A DNA stretch of 64,000 bases, from contig CAWJHV010000015.1 in assembly GCA_963842795.1 (NCBI GenBank), forward strand, positions 124,001 to 188,000. The letters are read 5' to 3'. Shown here in pieces: positions 48,873-59,466 of the stretch. Each line of letters opens with the position of its first letter. Position 1 is the first letter of the stretch. A program made the position numbers and the translations under genes. The notes beneath the pieces are model-generated. The model did no database searches, had not been told where the DNA came from, and was given only the letters and a program-made list of their open reading frames with translations. Source of the DNA: WHSW01 sp963842795. GTDB taxonomy: Bacteria; Actinomycetota; Thermoleophilia; Solirubrobacterales; 70-9.

Positions 48873-49553
48873 ATGCGCGTGCTGATCGTCGAGGACCAGG
48901 TCAAGATGGCCGGCCTCATCCGCCGGGGGATGCGCGGCGAGGGGATCGCGGCCGACGTCGCGGTCAAGGGAGAGGACGCGCTCTGGATGGCCGAGGCGAC
49001 CGAGTACGACGCGATCGTGCTCGACATCATGCTGCCGGGGATCGACGGGCTGGAGGTCTGCCGGCGGCTGCGGAGCGCCGCGGTCTGGTCGCCGATCCTG
49101 CTGCTGACGGCGCGGGACTCGATCTCGGACCGGGTCGCGGGGCTCGATGGCGGTGCCGACGACTACCTGACGAAGCCGTTCTCCTTCGCCGAGCTGCTCG
49201 CGCGGCTGCGGGCGCTCGTCCGCCGCGGCGCGGTCGAACGCCCGGTCGAGCTGCGGGTCGGCGACCTCCGCCTCGACCCGGCGACCAGGCGGGTCTGGCG
49301 CGACGAGGTCGAGATCGAGCTCTCGGCCCGCGAGTTCGCGATGCTGGAGGCGTTCATGCGCCGGCCGGGAGAGCTGCTCTCGCGCTACGCCCTGCTCGAG
49401 CAGGTCTGGGACTACGACTACGAGAACCGCTCCAACGTCGTCGACTCCTACGTCCGCTTCCTGCGCCGGAAGATCGACAAGCCGTTCGGCACCGACTCGA
49501 TCGAGACCGTGCGCGGCTCCGGATATCGCATGCGCGAGGGGAGCCCCGCGTGA
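48873..49553 (+). CDS. OmpR/PhoB-family response regulator
   Basis: Response regulator of 226 residues. Receiver domain: acidic pair in VEDQ, phospho-acceptor Asp in DAIVLDIMLPG (about residue 51), Thr/Lys in LLTARD and DDYLTKPFSF. C-terminal OmpR winged helix: LSAREFAMLEAFMRRPGELLSR and NVVDSYVRFLRRKIDKPFG. ATG 48873 is preferred over TTG 48864. Four-base overlap with the kinase gene. Direct repeats just upstream suggest autoregulation. Confidence 0.95.
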   Translation: MRVLIVEDQVKMAGLIRRGMRGEGIAADVAVKGEDALWMAEATEYDAIVLDIMLPGIDGLEVCRRLRSAAVWSPILLLTARDSISDRVAGLDGGADDYLTKPFSFAELLARLRALVRRGAVERPVELRVGDLRLDPATRRVWRDEVEIELSAREFAMLEAFMRRPGELLSRYALLEQVWDYDYENRSNVVDSYVRFLRRKIDKPFGTDSIETVRGSGYRMREGSPA

Positions 49554-50923
49554 GCCGGCTGCCCATCCGCGTCCGCGTCACGCTCGCGTTCGCCGCGGTG
49601 ATGGCCGTGGTCCTTGGCGGCGTCGGGCTCTTCCTCTACCTGCGGCTCGAGGCGCAGCTCGACGAGTCGCTGGACACCGCGCTGCGGTCCCGGGCGACCG
49701 AGGTCGCGGCGCTGGCGCGCGATGAGGGCGGCCGCCTGTCGGGCGCAGGCAACGACCCGCTCGTCGAGCAGGACGAGAGCTTCGCCGAGCTCGTCGAGGC
49801 CGACGGCGAGTTGATCGACGCGACCCCGCAGCTCCGCGAGACGATCGTCCTCGACCGGGACGAGCTCGCACGGGCCGCGCAGGGTCCGATCGTCCTCGAC
49901 CGCTCGGACGTGCCGGGGATCGAGGGCGAGGGGGCGCGGCTTCTGGCCGCGCCGGTGACGATCGACGACGACACGGTGATCGTCGTGGTCGGCTCCTCGC
50001 TCGGTGATCGCGACGAGGCGCTCGACGGACTCGCCAAGCTGCTGGCCGTCGGCGGTCCCGTCGCCCTGCTGCTCGCCTCGGCGGCCGGCTACTGGCTGGC
50101 GGGAAGAGCGCTGCGCCCGGTCGAGACGATGCGCCGCCGCGCGGCCGAGATCTCCGCATCCGAGCCGGGCGCGCGCCTCCCCGTGCCCGAGGCCCAGGAC
50201 GAGCTGCGGCGACTGGGCGAGACCCTCAACGAGATGCTCGCCAGGCTCGAGCAGGCGCTCGAACGCGAGCGCCGGTTCGTCGACGATGCCAGCCACGAGC
50301 TGCGGACCCCGCTCGCGCTGCACAAGACCGAGCTCGAGCTCGCGCTCCTGCACGCCGCCGGCGAGGACGAGCTCCGCGAGGCGATCGCCTCGGCAACCGA
50401 CGAGATCGACCGGCTGATCGCGCTCGCCGAGCAGCTCCTGGTCGTCGCCCGCAACGAGGACGGCGAGCTGCGGGTCGAGCGTGAGCCGTTCGCGGTCGAG
50501 GACGCGCTCGCGGCGATCAGCGCCCGCTTCGCCGCCCGGGCGGGGCGAGCCGGGCGCTCGCTCACGTACTCGGCGCCGGCCGGCTCCCCACCGCTGGACG
50601 CCGACCGGCTGCGGGTCGAGCAGGGGCTCACGAACCTGGTCGACAACGCGCTCGTCCACGGCGAGGGGGCCGTGCGACTCGAGGCGCGAGCGAACGACGG
50701 CCTGGTCGAGCTCCACGTCACCGACGAGGGGCCGGGGATCCCCGACGAGTTCATCGGTCGCGCCTTCGAGCGCTTCAGCCGAGCCGACGGCGCCCGGGCG
50801 CGGGGCGGCACCGGCCTCGGCCTCGCGGTCGTCGACGCGATCGCCCGCGCCCACGGCGGCTCGGCGCATGCCCGCAACCGCCCGGGGGGCGGCGCCGACG
50901 TCTGGCTCGAGGTCCCTGGCTAA
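49550..50923 (+). CDS. Sensor histidine kinase
   Basis: Membrane kinase of 457 residues, cognate to the response regulator upstream (GTGA overlap). Two membrane helices (about 12-30 and 160-180) flank an extracytoplasmic sensor of about 130 acidic residues. HAMP follows (LRPVETMRRRAAEIS), then HisKA with the phospho-His in DASHELRTPL (about 245), N-box NLVDNALVHG, G1 DEGPGIPDEF and G2 GGTGLGLAVV. Stimulus unknown. The stop overlaps the convergent oxidoreductase stop by four bases. Confidence 0.94.
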   Translation: MSRLPIRVRVTLAFAAVMAVVLGGVGLFLYLRLEAQLDESLDTALRSRATEVAALARDEGGRLSGAGNDPLVEQDESFAELVEADGELIDATPQLRETIVLDRDELARAAQGPIVLDRSDVPGIEGEGARLLAAPVTIDDDTVIVVVGSSLGDRDEALDGLAKLLAVGGPVALLLASAAGYWLAGRALRPVETMRRRAAEISASEPGARLPVPEAQDELRRLGETLNEMLARLEQALERERRFVDDASHELRTPLALHKTELELALLHAAGEDELREAIASATDEIDRLIALAEQLLVVARNEDGELRVEREPFAVEDALAAISARFAARAGRAGRSLTYSAPAGSPPLDADRLRVEQGLTNLVDNALVHGEGAVRLEARANDGLVELHVTDEGPGIPDEFIGRAFERFSRADGARARGGTGLGLAVVDAIARAHGGSAHARNRPGGGADVWLEVPG

Positions 50924-53397
50924 CCGGCCCGGATCCGCTCGCCCTGCGGATCGAACAGCGGCTCGGAGGCGACCTCGCCCTCAACCCACTCACCGAAGAT
51001 CTCGACCTCGATCGCGGTCCCGATCTCGGAGTGCTCCGGGGGCAGGTAGGCGTAGGCGATCGAGCGCTCGACCGTGTAGCCGTAGCCGCCGGTGGTGACC
51101 CGGCCGGCGATCTCGCCGCCCACGCGCACCGGCTCGTTGCCGAGCGCGACCGAGCGCGGATCGGCGAGGGTCAGACACCTCAGCCTCGTCCGCGGCCCGC
51201 GCTCCTTCGCCTCGGCGAGCGCCTCGCGGCCGATGAACCCGCCCTCCTTGTCGAGCTTGACGCAGAAGCCCACCCCGCCCTCGTACGGGGTCTCGTCGGG
51301 GGTGATGTCGGCGCCCCAAACCCGGTAGCCCTTCTCCAGCCGCAGCGAGTCGATCGACCGGTAGCCGCCGGCGACGAGGCCGTGCGGCTTCCCCGCCTCC
51401 CACAGCGTGCGCCAGAGCCCGAGCCCGTACTCGGTGGGGCAGTAGATCTCCCAGCCGAGCTCGCCGACGTAGGTGACCCGCAGCGCTCGCGCCGGGACGT
51501 TGCCGATCGTCAGCTCGCGCACCGACATGTATGGGAAGGCGTCGTTGGAGAGGTCCCGGGGCGTGAGCGGCGCGAGCACCTCGCGCGCCCGCGGGCCCCA
51601 GATCCCGAAGCATGACCAGGCCGAGGTCACGTCGCGGACCCGGGCGCCGCCGTCGGCGGGCAGGTGCTTTCGGATCCATTCGCGGTCGTGATTGCCGAAC
51701 GCCGTCCCGGTGACGATCTGAAACAGCTCCGGCCCCAGCCTCGCGACCGTGAAGTCGCACTCGATCCCGCCGCGCTCGTTGAGCATCTGCGTGTAGGTGA
51801 TCTGCCCGACGTCGCGGGCGACGCGGTTGTCGCAGAGGCGCTCCAGCAGGCGCGCCGCGCCGGGGCCCTCGATCTCCAGCTTCGCGAACGAGCTCTCGTC
51901 GAAGATCGCGACCGCCTCGCGGGTGGCACGGTGCTCGGCGCCGATCGCCGGCGACCAGTGCCGGCCGGCCCAGCCGCGCGGCCGCAGCGACTCGTCGCCG
52001 GCTGCGGCGTTGGACTCGTACCAGTTGGCCCGCTCCCACCCCGACTTCTCGCCGAACGCGGCATCGTGGTCGCGATGCCACGCGTTCGCGGCCGAGATCC
52101 GCAAGGGCCGGCCGGCGGAGCGCTCGTGGTTCGGATAGCGGATGTCGTAGTAGGTCTCGTACGTCTCTCGGGTGCGCGCGTGCGTGAACGCGGGCGACCG
52201 GTACTGGGCTCCGAACCGGCGCACGTCCATCTCCCAGAGATCGAGGCTGGGCTCGCCCTCGGCGATCCACTCCGCGATCACCCGCCCGATCCCCCCGGCA
52301 CCGGCGAGTCCGTGAGCGCAAAAGCCGGCGGCGACGAAGAAGCCGCGCACCTCCGACTCGCCAAGGCAGAACTCGTTGTCGGGGGTGAACGCCTCCGGGC
52401 CGTTGATCAGCTTCGTGATCTTGGCCTCGTCCATCACCGGCACCCGGATCTTCGAGTTCTCGGTGATCTCGGCGAACCGGTCCCAGTCGTCCTCGAGCAG
52501 CCGCCCGTTGAAATCGGGCGGGATCGCGTCGAGCCCGGCGGGCCCGAAGGGCATGAAGGCGGGCTGCGAGTCGCGCTCGTAGCCGCCCATCACGAGCCCG
52601 CCGCCGTCCTCGCGGAAGTAGATCAGCAGGTCGGGATCGCGCAGGGTCGGCAGCCGGTCGTCGGCGGAGTGCTCGCGAACCGGCTGCGTGACCAGGTACT
52701 GGTGTCCGAACGGGATCACGGGCACGCGCACCCCGGCCATCCGCCCGATCTCGGCGGCGAACATGCCGCCGGCGTTCACGACCACCTCGGCCTCGATCCG
52801 GCCCTTCTCGGTCTCCACCGCACGCACCCGGCCGCCGTCGACCTCGATCCCGGTCACCCGGGTGCTCTGGAACACCTGGAGGTCGCCCTCGCGGCGGGCG
52901 ACGTCGGCGAGCGCGTAGGTGAGCTGCGAGGGGTCGATGTAGCCGTCGGTCGACGTGTACGCACCGCCGAGCACCCCCTCGGTGGACATCAGCGGGAACA
53001 TCTCCTTGGCCTCGTCTGCCGAGATCAGCTCCAGCGGCAGGCCGAACGTCTTCGCCCAGCCGGCCTGCCGCCGAAGCTCCTCCAACCGCTCCTCGCTCGA
53101 CGCCAGGCGGATGCCGCCGCACTCGACCCAGCCCGGGTCGAGCTCGGACTCGGTGGCGAGGCCCCGGTAGACCTCGACGGAGTGCATCATCATCTTCGTC
53201 AGCGAGACCGAGCCCCGCAGCTGGCCGACGAGCCCGGCGGAGTGGAAGGTGGAGCCCGAGGTGAGCTCGGCCCGGTCGACGAGGACGACGTCGCGGTAGC
53301 CGAGCTTCGCCAGGTGGTAGGCGATGGAGGCGCCCCCGACGCCGCCGCCGACGATCACGCAGCGGGCCGAATCGGGGAGCTCAGCCCGCGGGCTCAC
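50920..53397 (-). CDS. FAD-dependent oxidoreductase with GcvT domain (dimethylglycine/sarcosine dehydrogenase type)
   Basis: Cytoplasmic flavoenzyme of 825 residues. N-terminal DAO-type FAD domain: CVIVGGGVGGASIAYHLAKLG (dinucleotide fold; ends CVIVGGG and IAYHLAKLG), ELTSGSTFHSAGLVGQ, VVVNAGGMFAAEIGRMAG. A linker domain follows, then a C-terminal aminomethyltransferase (GcvT) part with EGPGAARLLERLCDN, YVGELGWEIYCP and GYRSIDSLRLEKGYRVWG, expected to bind tetrahydrofolate. The architecture fits N-methyl amine demethylation or oxidation of a secondary amine. GTG 53397 lies inside the kinase-like gene upstream (17-base overlap). Confidence 0.92.
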   Translation of the reverse strand: MSPRAELPDSARCVIVGGGVGGASIAYHLAKLGYRDVVLVDRAELTSGSTFHSAGLVGQLRGSVSLTKMMMHSVEVYRGLATESELDPGWVECGGIRLASSEERLEELRRQAGWAKTFGLPLELISADEAKEMFPLMSTEGVLGGAYTSTDGYIDPSQLTYALADVARREGDLQVFQSTRVTGIEVDGGRVRAVETEKGRIEAEVVVNAGGMFAAEIGRMAGVRVPVIPFGHQYLVTQPVREHSADDRLPTLRDPDLLIYFREDGGGLVMGGYERDSQPAFMPFGPAGLDAIPPDFNGRLLEDDWDRFAEITENSKIRVPVMDEAKITKLINGPEAFTPDNEFCLGESEVRGFFVAAGFCAHGLAGAGGIGRVIAEWIAEGEPSLDLWEMDVRRFGAQYRSPAFTHARTRETYETYYDIRYPNHERSAGRPLRISAANAWHRDHDAAFGEKSGWERANWYESNAAAGDESLRPRGWAGRHWSPAIGAEHRATREAVAIFDESSFAKLEIEGPGAARLLERLCDNRVARDVGQITYTQMLNERGGIECDFTVARLGPELFQIVTGTAFGNHDREWIRKHLPADGGARVRDVTSAWSCFGIWGPRAREVLAPLTPRDLSNDAFPYMSVRELTIGNVPARALRVTYVGELGWEIYCPTEYGLGLWRTLWEAGKPHGLVAGGYRSIDSLRLEKGYRVWGADITPDETPYEGGVGFCVKLDKEGGFIGREALAEAKERGPRTRLRCLTLADPRSVALGNEPVRVGGEIAGRVTTGGYGYTVERSIAYAYLPPEHSEIGTAIEVEIFGEWVEGEVASEPLFDPQGERIRAG

Positions 53398-54346
53398 GCG
53401 CCTCCTCGAGCCAGTCGGCGAAGCGGGGGTCCGACGCGGTCTGGCTCAGGCGGTCGAAGTGCTTGGCGTGATAGCCGGCGAAGTCGAAGTCGAGCTCGGA
53501 GACGACCTCCTGCACGACCCCCCACATCGCCTCGCGGAAGTCGGACATGAACCGCATCAGGCGGAGGGCGGCAAGCCTGCCTGCGCCCGGCGCCTCACCG
53601 AAGTAGTCGCCGAGCAGCGCCTCCTCGTCGGACGGGGCAAGCTCGTTGTTGACCGAGAAGTTGGCCAGGTCGAAGTAGCGATCTCCCATCCCCGCGTACT
53701 CCCAGTCGACGATCCACAGCCGGTCGGGGCCGGCGATGAAGTTGGCCGCCAGGAGATCGTTGTGGCAGGGCACCGGTTCGTGCTCGGGGCCGCTGAGCGC
53801 CGCTTCGATCTCCGCCGCCCGCTCCAGCGCCTCGCCGTAGGCCTCCGGCAGGGTGGCGCCACGACCCACCGCGGTCTCGGCGAAGGTCTCGACCAGCCGG
53901 AACGAGTCGAACACGCTCGGCAGGGGCTCGCCGATCTCGTGGATCGCCCGCAGCGAGCGCGCCACCGCTCCCAGAGCCGCCGGTTCGCGCAGGTCGACCG
54001 CGGTCATCCCGCGTCCCTCGACGAACACGGTGACGATCGCCTGCGGGTCGTCGAGCATCGCCGCCACTCGCGGGGCCACTCCGGCCTCGGCCGCGCGCTC
54101 GTTGGCGATCCGCTCCGCATCGCGGTCGATCTCCAGCAACGACGTGTCCTTGCCCGGGACGCGGATCACGTAGTCGGCGTCGCCGAAGCGCGCGCGGTAG
54201 TTGCGGTTGGTGATCCCGCCGTCGAGCGGCCGCGCCTCGCCGCCCACCCGGCCAAGCACCGCCTCGAGGCGTTGGACGATCCGTCCCAGATCGGGCTCGG
54301 ACCCTTGACGCGCGTCCGGCTCCGGGTTTAGGGTCGCGTCGTCCAT
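53381..54346 (-). CDS. Choline/ethanolamine-kinase-like phosphotransferase (APH fold)
   Basis: Phosphotransferase of 321 residues from ATG 54346 (GTG 54361 possible). Kinase motifs of the APH/choline kinase fold: GGITNRNYRARF (nucleotide loop), the catalytic PCHNDLLAANF (about residue 198, Brenner-type HxDxxxxN) and the metal-binding IVDWEYAGMGDRYFDLANF. The sequence after it (DFREAMWGVVQEVVSELDFDF) matches choline/ethanolamine kinase homologues. Context with an amine oxidoreductase, a GS-like ligase and a permease suggests an alcohol amine such as ethanolamine or choline as substrate. Confidence 0.88.
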   Translation of the reverse strand: MDDATLNPEPDARQGSEPDLGRIVQRLEAVLGRVGGEARPLDGGITNRNYRARFGDADYVIRVPGKDTSLLEIDRDAERIANERAAEAGVAPRVAAMLDDPQAIVTVFVEGRGMTAVDLREPAALGAVARSLRAIHEIGEPLPSVFDSFRLVETFAETAVGRGATLPEAYGEALERAAEIEAALSGPEHEPVPCHNDLLAANFIAGPDRLWIVDWEYAGMGDRYFDLANFSVNNELAPSDEEALLGDYFGEAPGAGRLAALRLMRFMSDFREAMWGVVQEVVSELDFDFAGYHAKHFDRLSQTASDPRFADWLEEAREPAG

Positions 54347-54405
54347 AGGTCGGGCCGGCACACCTTTTATCGCACTGAGCGCTGCGTCGGCTAGAACGAG
54401 GGGAG

Positions 54406-56022
54406 ATGCGCGTGGAAGCGAAGGCGACCGAGTTCCGGGATGAGGACGAGCGCCAACTCGCCGAGATGGGGCTCAAGCAGGACCTCCACCGCGGGTGGAG
54501 CGCATTCTCGAACTTCGCGATCTCGTTCACGATCATCTCGGTCCTCGCCGGCTGCTTCACGACCTACGGGCAGGCGTGGAACAACGGTGGCCCGATCGCG
54601 ATCTCCTGGGGCTGGCCGCTGATCTCGATCCCGATCCTGATCATCGGCTTCTGCATGTCGGAGATCGTCGCCAAGTACCCGACCGCCGGCGGCATCTACT
54701 GGTGGGCGGCACGGCTCGGCGGCCCCGTCTGGGGATGGTTCACCGGCTGGTTCAACCTCGCCGGCCTGGTCGGGGTCGTCGCCTCGGTCGTCTACGCGTC
54801 CGCAACGTTCCTGAACGTCGTTCTGGGTCTCTACGGCGTCGAAATCCTCGGGGTCAACTTCGGCGACTCCGAGCACATCCTCGGCGAGACCTTCCTGCTG
54901 TTCGCGATCATCCTCGCGATCCACGCGACGATCAACATCATGCGCACGCACCTGCTGGCGATCACCAACAACATCTCGGTGTTCGTCCACGTCGTCGGCG
55001 TCGTGATCATCATCGCGATCCTGGTCTTCGTCCCCGACGAGCACCAGAGCCTCGACTTCGTCTTCACCGAGCGGATCAACAACTCCGGCTTCGGCATGGA
55101 CATGTTCTGGTTCTACGTGCTGCCGCTCGGCTTCCTGCTGACGCAGTACACGATCACCGGCTTCGACGCCTCGGCCCACGTGTCCGAGGAGACACACGAC
55201 GCGTCCAGATCGGCGGCGCGCGGGGTCTGGCAGTCGATCTTCTACTCGGCGGTGATCGGCTGGTTCGTGCTTCTGGCGATCACCTTCGCGGCGACCGACC
55301 CCGACGGCGTGACCGCCGGCGAGGGCTACGGCGCCGGCAGCTCGCTCGAGATCTTCAGCCTCTCGCTGTCGACCGTCGGCGTTCAAGGCGGTGGTCCTGA
55401 TCTCGACCATCGGCCAGCTGTTCTGCGGCCTCGCCTGCCTGACCAGCGCCTCGCGGATGTGCTTCGCCTTCTCGCGCGACCACGGTCTGCCGTTCTCGGA
55501 TCGACTCCAGAAGGTGAACCCGAGCGGCACGCCGCGCAACGCGGTGATCACGATGGCCGTCGCCGCGCTGATCATCACGCTGCCGGCCCTGAAGGGCAAC
55601 TCGGCGGGCGATCCGTTCCCGTTCGCGTTCTTCGCCGTCGTCTCGATCACGCGTGATCGGGCTCTACATCGCCTACGCGATCCCGATCTACCTGCGCTGG
55701 CGGGCGGGCAGCTCGTTCGAGCAGTCGCCGGTCTGGAACCTCGGCAGCAAGTGGCGGTGGATGAACCCGTTCGCCGTCTTCTGGGTCGCGCTGATCACGA
55801 TCATCTTCTGCCTGCCGTTCACCCCGGCGGCGGTTCCCTGGAACGACGACTTCAGCTGGGAGGCGGTCAACTACGCGCCGCTCACCGTCGGCGCCGTGGT
55901 TCTGTTCGCCGCGATCGCATGGGTCGCGGGTGCGAAGAACCACTTCACCGGCCAGACCCGCAACATCGACATCGACGAGGCGCTGGCCGCGGAGGGGGAG
56001 CAAGCCCGCGACCGGTCCGTAA
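54406..56022 (+). CDS. APC-family amino acid/amine permease (frame interrupted)
   Basis: Integral membrane transporter with twelve helices by inference. It starts MRVEAKATEFRDEDERQLAE, followed by DLHRGWSAFSNFAISFTIIS and YPTAGGIYWWAARLGGP. The frame shifts at about 55379 (into FKAVVLISTIGQLFCG) and at about 55652 (into VIGLYIAYAIPIYL). A further shift near 56016 would end it at TAA 56022, just before the GS start; as read, the frame runs on into the GS gene. All shifts are single extra bases with no other decay, so the gene is probably intact in the organism. Closest to GABA/putrescine-type permeases. Confidence 0.85.
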
Positions 56023-56033
56023 CGTCACGCCGG

Positions 56034-57385
56034 GTGACGCTCGACGAGCTCAAGCAGGCGGTCGCGGACGGCACGGTCGACACCGTGCTGCTCGCGATCG
56101 CCGACATGGAGGGGCGGCTGCAGGGCAAGCGGCTGACCGCGAGCCACTTCCTCGCCGACACGCTCGAGCACGGCGCCGAGGGCTGCAACTACCTGCTCGC
56201 GGTCGACGTCGACATGGAGACCGTCGGCGGCTACGCGATGTCGTCGTGGGAGCGCGGCTACGGCGACTTCGAGATGGTCCCCGACCTCGACACGCCTGCG
56301 CCCCGTGCCCTGGCACGAGGGCACGGTGATGCTGCTCGCCGACCTGCAGTGGGGCGACGGCTCCGAGGTCGTCGCCTCCCCGCGCCAGATCCTGCGGCGC
56401 CAGCTCGCCCGGCTCGCCGAGCGCGGCCTGGTCGCCAACGCCGGCACCGAGCTCGAGTTCATCGTCTTCAAGGACACCTACGAGGAGGCCTGGAAGAAGG
56501 CCTACCGCGACCTCGAGCCGGCCAACCTCTACAACATCGACTACTCGCTGCTCGGCTCGGCGCGGGTCGAGCCGCTGATCCGCCGGATCCGCAACGAGAT
56601 GGCCGCGGCGGGGATGACGGTCGAGAACTCCAAGGGCGAGTGCAACCTCGGCCAGCACGAGATCAACTTCCGCTACTCGCGAGGCGCTCGCGGCCGCCGA
56701 CGAGCACGTGATCTACAAGAACGGCGCCAAGGAGATCGCCGCCCAGGAGGAGATGGCGATCACCTTCATGGCGAAGTTCAACGAGGCCGAGGGCAACTCG
56801 TGCCACATCCACTGCTCGCTCGCCGACGAGGACGGCGGCAACGCCTTCGCGGCCGACCGGCAGCTGTTCGAGCGCTTCCTCGCCGGCCAGCTCGCCTGCC
56901 TGCGCGAGATGACGCTGTTCTACGCGCCGCACGTGAACTCCTACAAGCGCTTCGCCCCCGGCTCGTTCGCGCCCACCGCGGTCGCCTGGGGCAACGACAA
57001 CCGCACCTGCTCGATGCGGGTCGTCGGCCACGGCGAGGCGCTGCGGTTCGAGAACCGCCTCCCCGGCGCCGACGTCAACCCCTACCTGGCGCTGGCGGCG
57101 ATGATCGCCGCCGGCCTGCACGGGGTCGACGCCGAGCTCGAGCTCGAGCCGCCGCTGGAGGGCAACGCCTACACCGCCGACAAGCCGCACGTGCCGACCA
57201 ACATGTACGAGGCCCGCGACCTGTTCGCCGCCAGCGAGGTCGCCCGCGAGGCGTTCGGCCAGGAGGTCGTCGACCACTACCTCAACCGCGCCGAGGTCGA
57301 GCTGGAGGCGCTGGAGAGCACGGTCACCGACTGGGAGCAGTTCCGGGGGTTCGAGCGGCTGCTGATGGCGCCGGCCGTCCGGTGA
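56034..57385 (+). CDS. Glutamine-synthetase-like gamma-glutamylamide ligase (frame interrupted)
   Basis: ATP-dependent GS-fold ligase, about 450 residues. N-terminal beta-grasp: LLAIADMEGRLQGKRLTASH; catalytic part: NAGTELEFIVFKDTYEEAW (Glu ligands), ENSKGECNLGQHEINFRY, ITFMAKFNEAEGNSCHIHCSL and the NRTCSMRVVGHGEALRFENR loop. Single extra bases at about 56295 and 56680 break the frame. Context of permease, hydrolase and aldehyde dehydrogenase suggests a PuuA/GlnA3/GlnA4-type enzyme that glutamylates an amine rather than ammonia. GTG 56034 is the start; the stop overlaps the next start. Confidence 0.88.
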
Positions 57386-58089
57386 TCGGGATCAGCGCCG
57401 CGGTCGCCAGCGCGCGCTGGGCGATCTGGGAGGACATCGACGTCAACATCTCCCAGCGCACGTACTCGCGAGCGTGTCGACCAGGCCGGCGGGCTGCCGC
57501 TGCTGCTGCCGACGAGCGACGTCGGGACCGCCGATCCCGATTCGGTGCTCGACCTGATCGACGCCGTCGTCCTCACCGGCGGCGCCGACCTCGATCCGGC
57601 GATCTACGGGGCCGGGCCCGATCCGCACACCACCGGCGTCCATCGAGGGCGGGACGAATTCGAGCTCGCGATCGCCCGGGCCGCGATCGACCGGGACATG
57701 CCGCTGCTGGCGATCTGCCGCGGGTTCGAGGTCCTCAACGTCGCCCTCGGCGGCACCCTCGAGCAGCACCTCGCCGACGCCGAGCTGCACATGCACACCC
57801 CGGGTCGGTTCTCGGACCACGCCGTGCGGCTCGAGCCCGGCTCACTGGCGGCGCGAGCCGCGGGGACCGAGCGGCTCACGGTCCGCTCCCATCACCACCA
57901 GGGCGTCGGTCGGCTCGGCGACGGCCTCGTCGCCACCGGATGGGCCGAGCCGGGACGGCGTGATCGAGGCGATCGAGCTTCCCGGCCGGCGCTGGGTCCT
58001 CGGCATCCTCTGGCACACCGAGGAGGAGGCGACGAGCGCGATCGTCGCGCGCCCTGGTCGAGCCGCGCGCCGCGCGGTCGGCGAGGTGA
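57382..58089 (+). CDS. Class I amidotransferase-type gamma-glutamyl hydrolase, PuuD-like (frame interrupted)
   Basis: Cytoplasmic hydrolase of about 235 residues that would remove the glutamyl group at the end of the pathway. GISAAVASARWAIW start, then VVLTGGADLDPAIYG, the nucleophile elbow LAICRGFEVLNVALGG (Cys), HHHQGVGRLG and the C-terminal GILWHTEEE (catalytic His-x-Glu). Extra bases at about 57469, 57953 and 58050 interrupt the frame. Starts at GTG 57382 overlapping the ligase stop. Fits peptidase family C26. Confidence 0.87.
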
Positions 58090-58093
58090 CCGC

Positions 58094-59462
58094 GTGATCG
58101 AGGTCCTCGAGCCGGCGACCGAGCAGGTGATGGCCGAGGTGCCGCGCGCCGGCGTCGAGGAGACCGACGCCGCGGTCGCGGCGGCGAAGAAGGCGTTCGG
58201 CCCGCTGGCGCGCGATCGCCCCCGCCGACCGGGCCGCGCTGCTGCGCGGGCTCGCCGACCGGCTCGAGGCCGAGTCGCCGAAGCTGGCGGAGCTCGAGGC
58301 GCGCAACGCCGGCAAGCCGATCTCCGACGCCCGCGGCGAGATCGCGATGGTGGTCGAGTGCTTCCGCTACTACGCCGGGCGCTCCCGAGCGCCTGCTCGG
58401 GCAGCACGATCCCGGTCGCCGGCGGCGTCGACATGACCTTCCGCGAGCCGCTCGGCGTCGTCGGCCTGATCACGCCGTGGAACTTCCCGCTGGTGATCGC
58501 CTCGTGGAAGGTCGCGCCGGCGCTCGCGGCCGGCAACACCGTGGTCCTCAAGCCCGCCGAGCTCACCCCGCTGACCGCGCTCGAGCTGGAGCGGATCGCG
58601 CTCGAGGCCGGGCTCGACGAGGGCGTGCTCAACGTGGTCGCCGGGCCCGGGGTCGGTCTGCGGCCGGCGGCTGGTCGAGCACCCCGACGTCGCCAAGATC
58701 GCCTTCACCGGCTCGACCGAGGTCGGCCGCGGGATCGCCGCCGGCGCCGCGCAGACGATCAAGCGGGTGACGCTCGAGCTCGGCGGCAAGTCGGCGAACG
58801 TCGTCTTCGCCGACGCCGACCTCGAGGCGGCCGCCGCGGCCGCGCCGAGCGGCGGTGTTCGCCAACGCCGGCCAGGACTGCTGCGCGCGCTCGCGGATCC
58901 TGGTCGAGCGCGCGGCGATGGACGAGTTCATGGCGGCGCTCGAGCGCCGCGTGCAGGCGATGCGGGTCGGCGACCCGCTCTCGCCCGAGACCGAGATGGG
59001 GCCGCTGATCTCAGCCGACCAGCGCGAGACGGTCGGCTCCTACGTCACCGACGACGCGCCCGGTGGCGATCCGCGGCCCGGCGCCCGACGGCCCCGGCTT
59101 CTGGTTCCCGCCGACCGTGCTCGCGCCGATGTCGAACTCCGACCGCGCCGCCAGCGAGGAGATCTTCGGCCCGGTCGCCTGCGTGATCCCGTTCGAGGGC
59201 GAGGAGGAGGCGGTGCGGATCGCCAACGACACGATCTACGGCCTCTCGGGCTCGGTCTGGACCCGCGACGGCGCCCGGGCGCTGCGGGTCGCGCGGGCGA
59301 TCGACACCGGCGTGCTCTCGATCAACTCGAACAGCTCGGTGCGGGTGACGACGCCGTTCGGCGGCTTCAAGCAGTCGGGGGTCGGCCGCGAGCTCGGGCC
59401 CGGACGCGCTCGACCACTACACCGACGTCAAGAACGTCTTCTACGCGACCGCGGAGGGCTAG
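58094..59462 (+). CDS. Aldehyde dehydrogenase (frame interrupted)
   Basis: NAD(P)-dependent aldehyde dehydrogenase of about 450 residues. VGLITPWNFPL, the cofactor region VLKPAELTPLTALEL, FTGSTEVG, the active-site Glu in LELGGKSANVVF and the catalytic Cys in NAGQDCCARSR, then EEIFGPVACVIPFE and FGGFKQSGVGRELG are all present. Eight single extra bases (about 58205, 58378, 58400, 58652, 58852, 59063, 59403 plus a possible ambiguous one) break the frame without any stop-creating substitution. In the inferred pathway it oxidises a gamma-glutamylated aminoaldehyde. Confidence 0.88.
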
Positions 59463-59466
59463 CGGC

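Noticed and set aside
54406..57385. Apparent fusion of the APC permease C-terminus to the GS-like ligase in one open frame (56023-56250 region).
   Set aside because: A single extra base of the same kind as the other insertions in this operon, at about 56016, would hide a TAA stop at 56020-56022 and leave a normal GTG start at 56034. The fusion is therefore best explained as a reading artefact.
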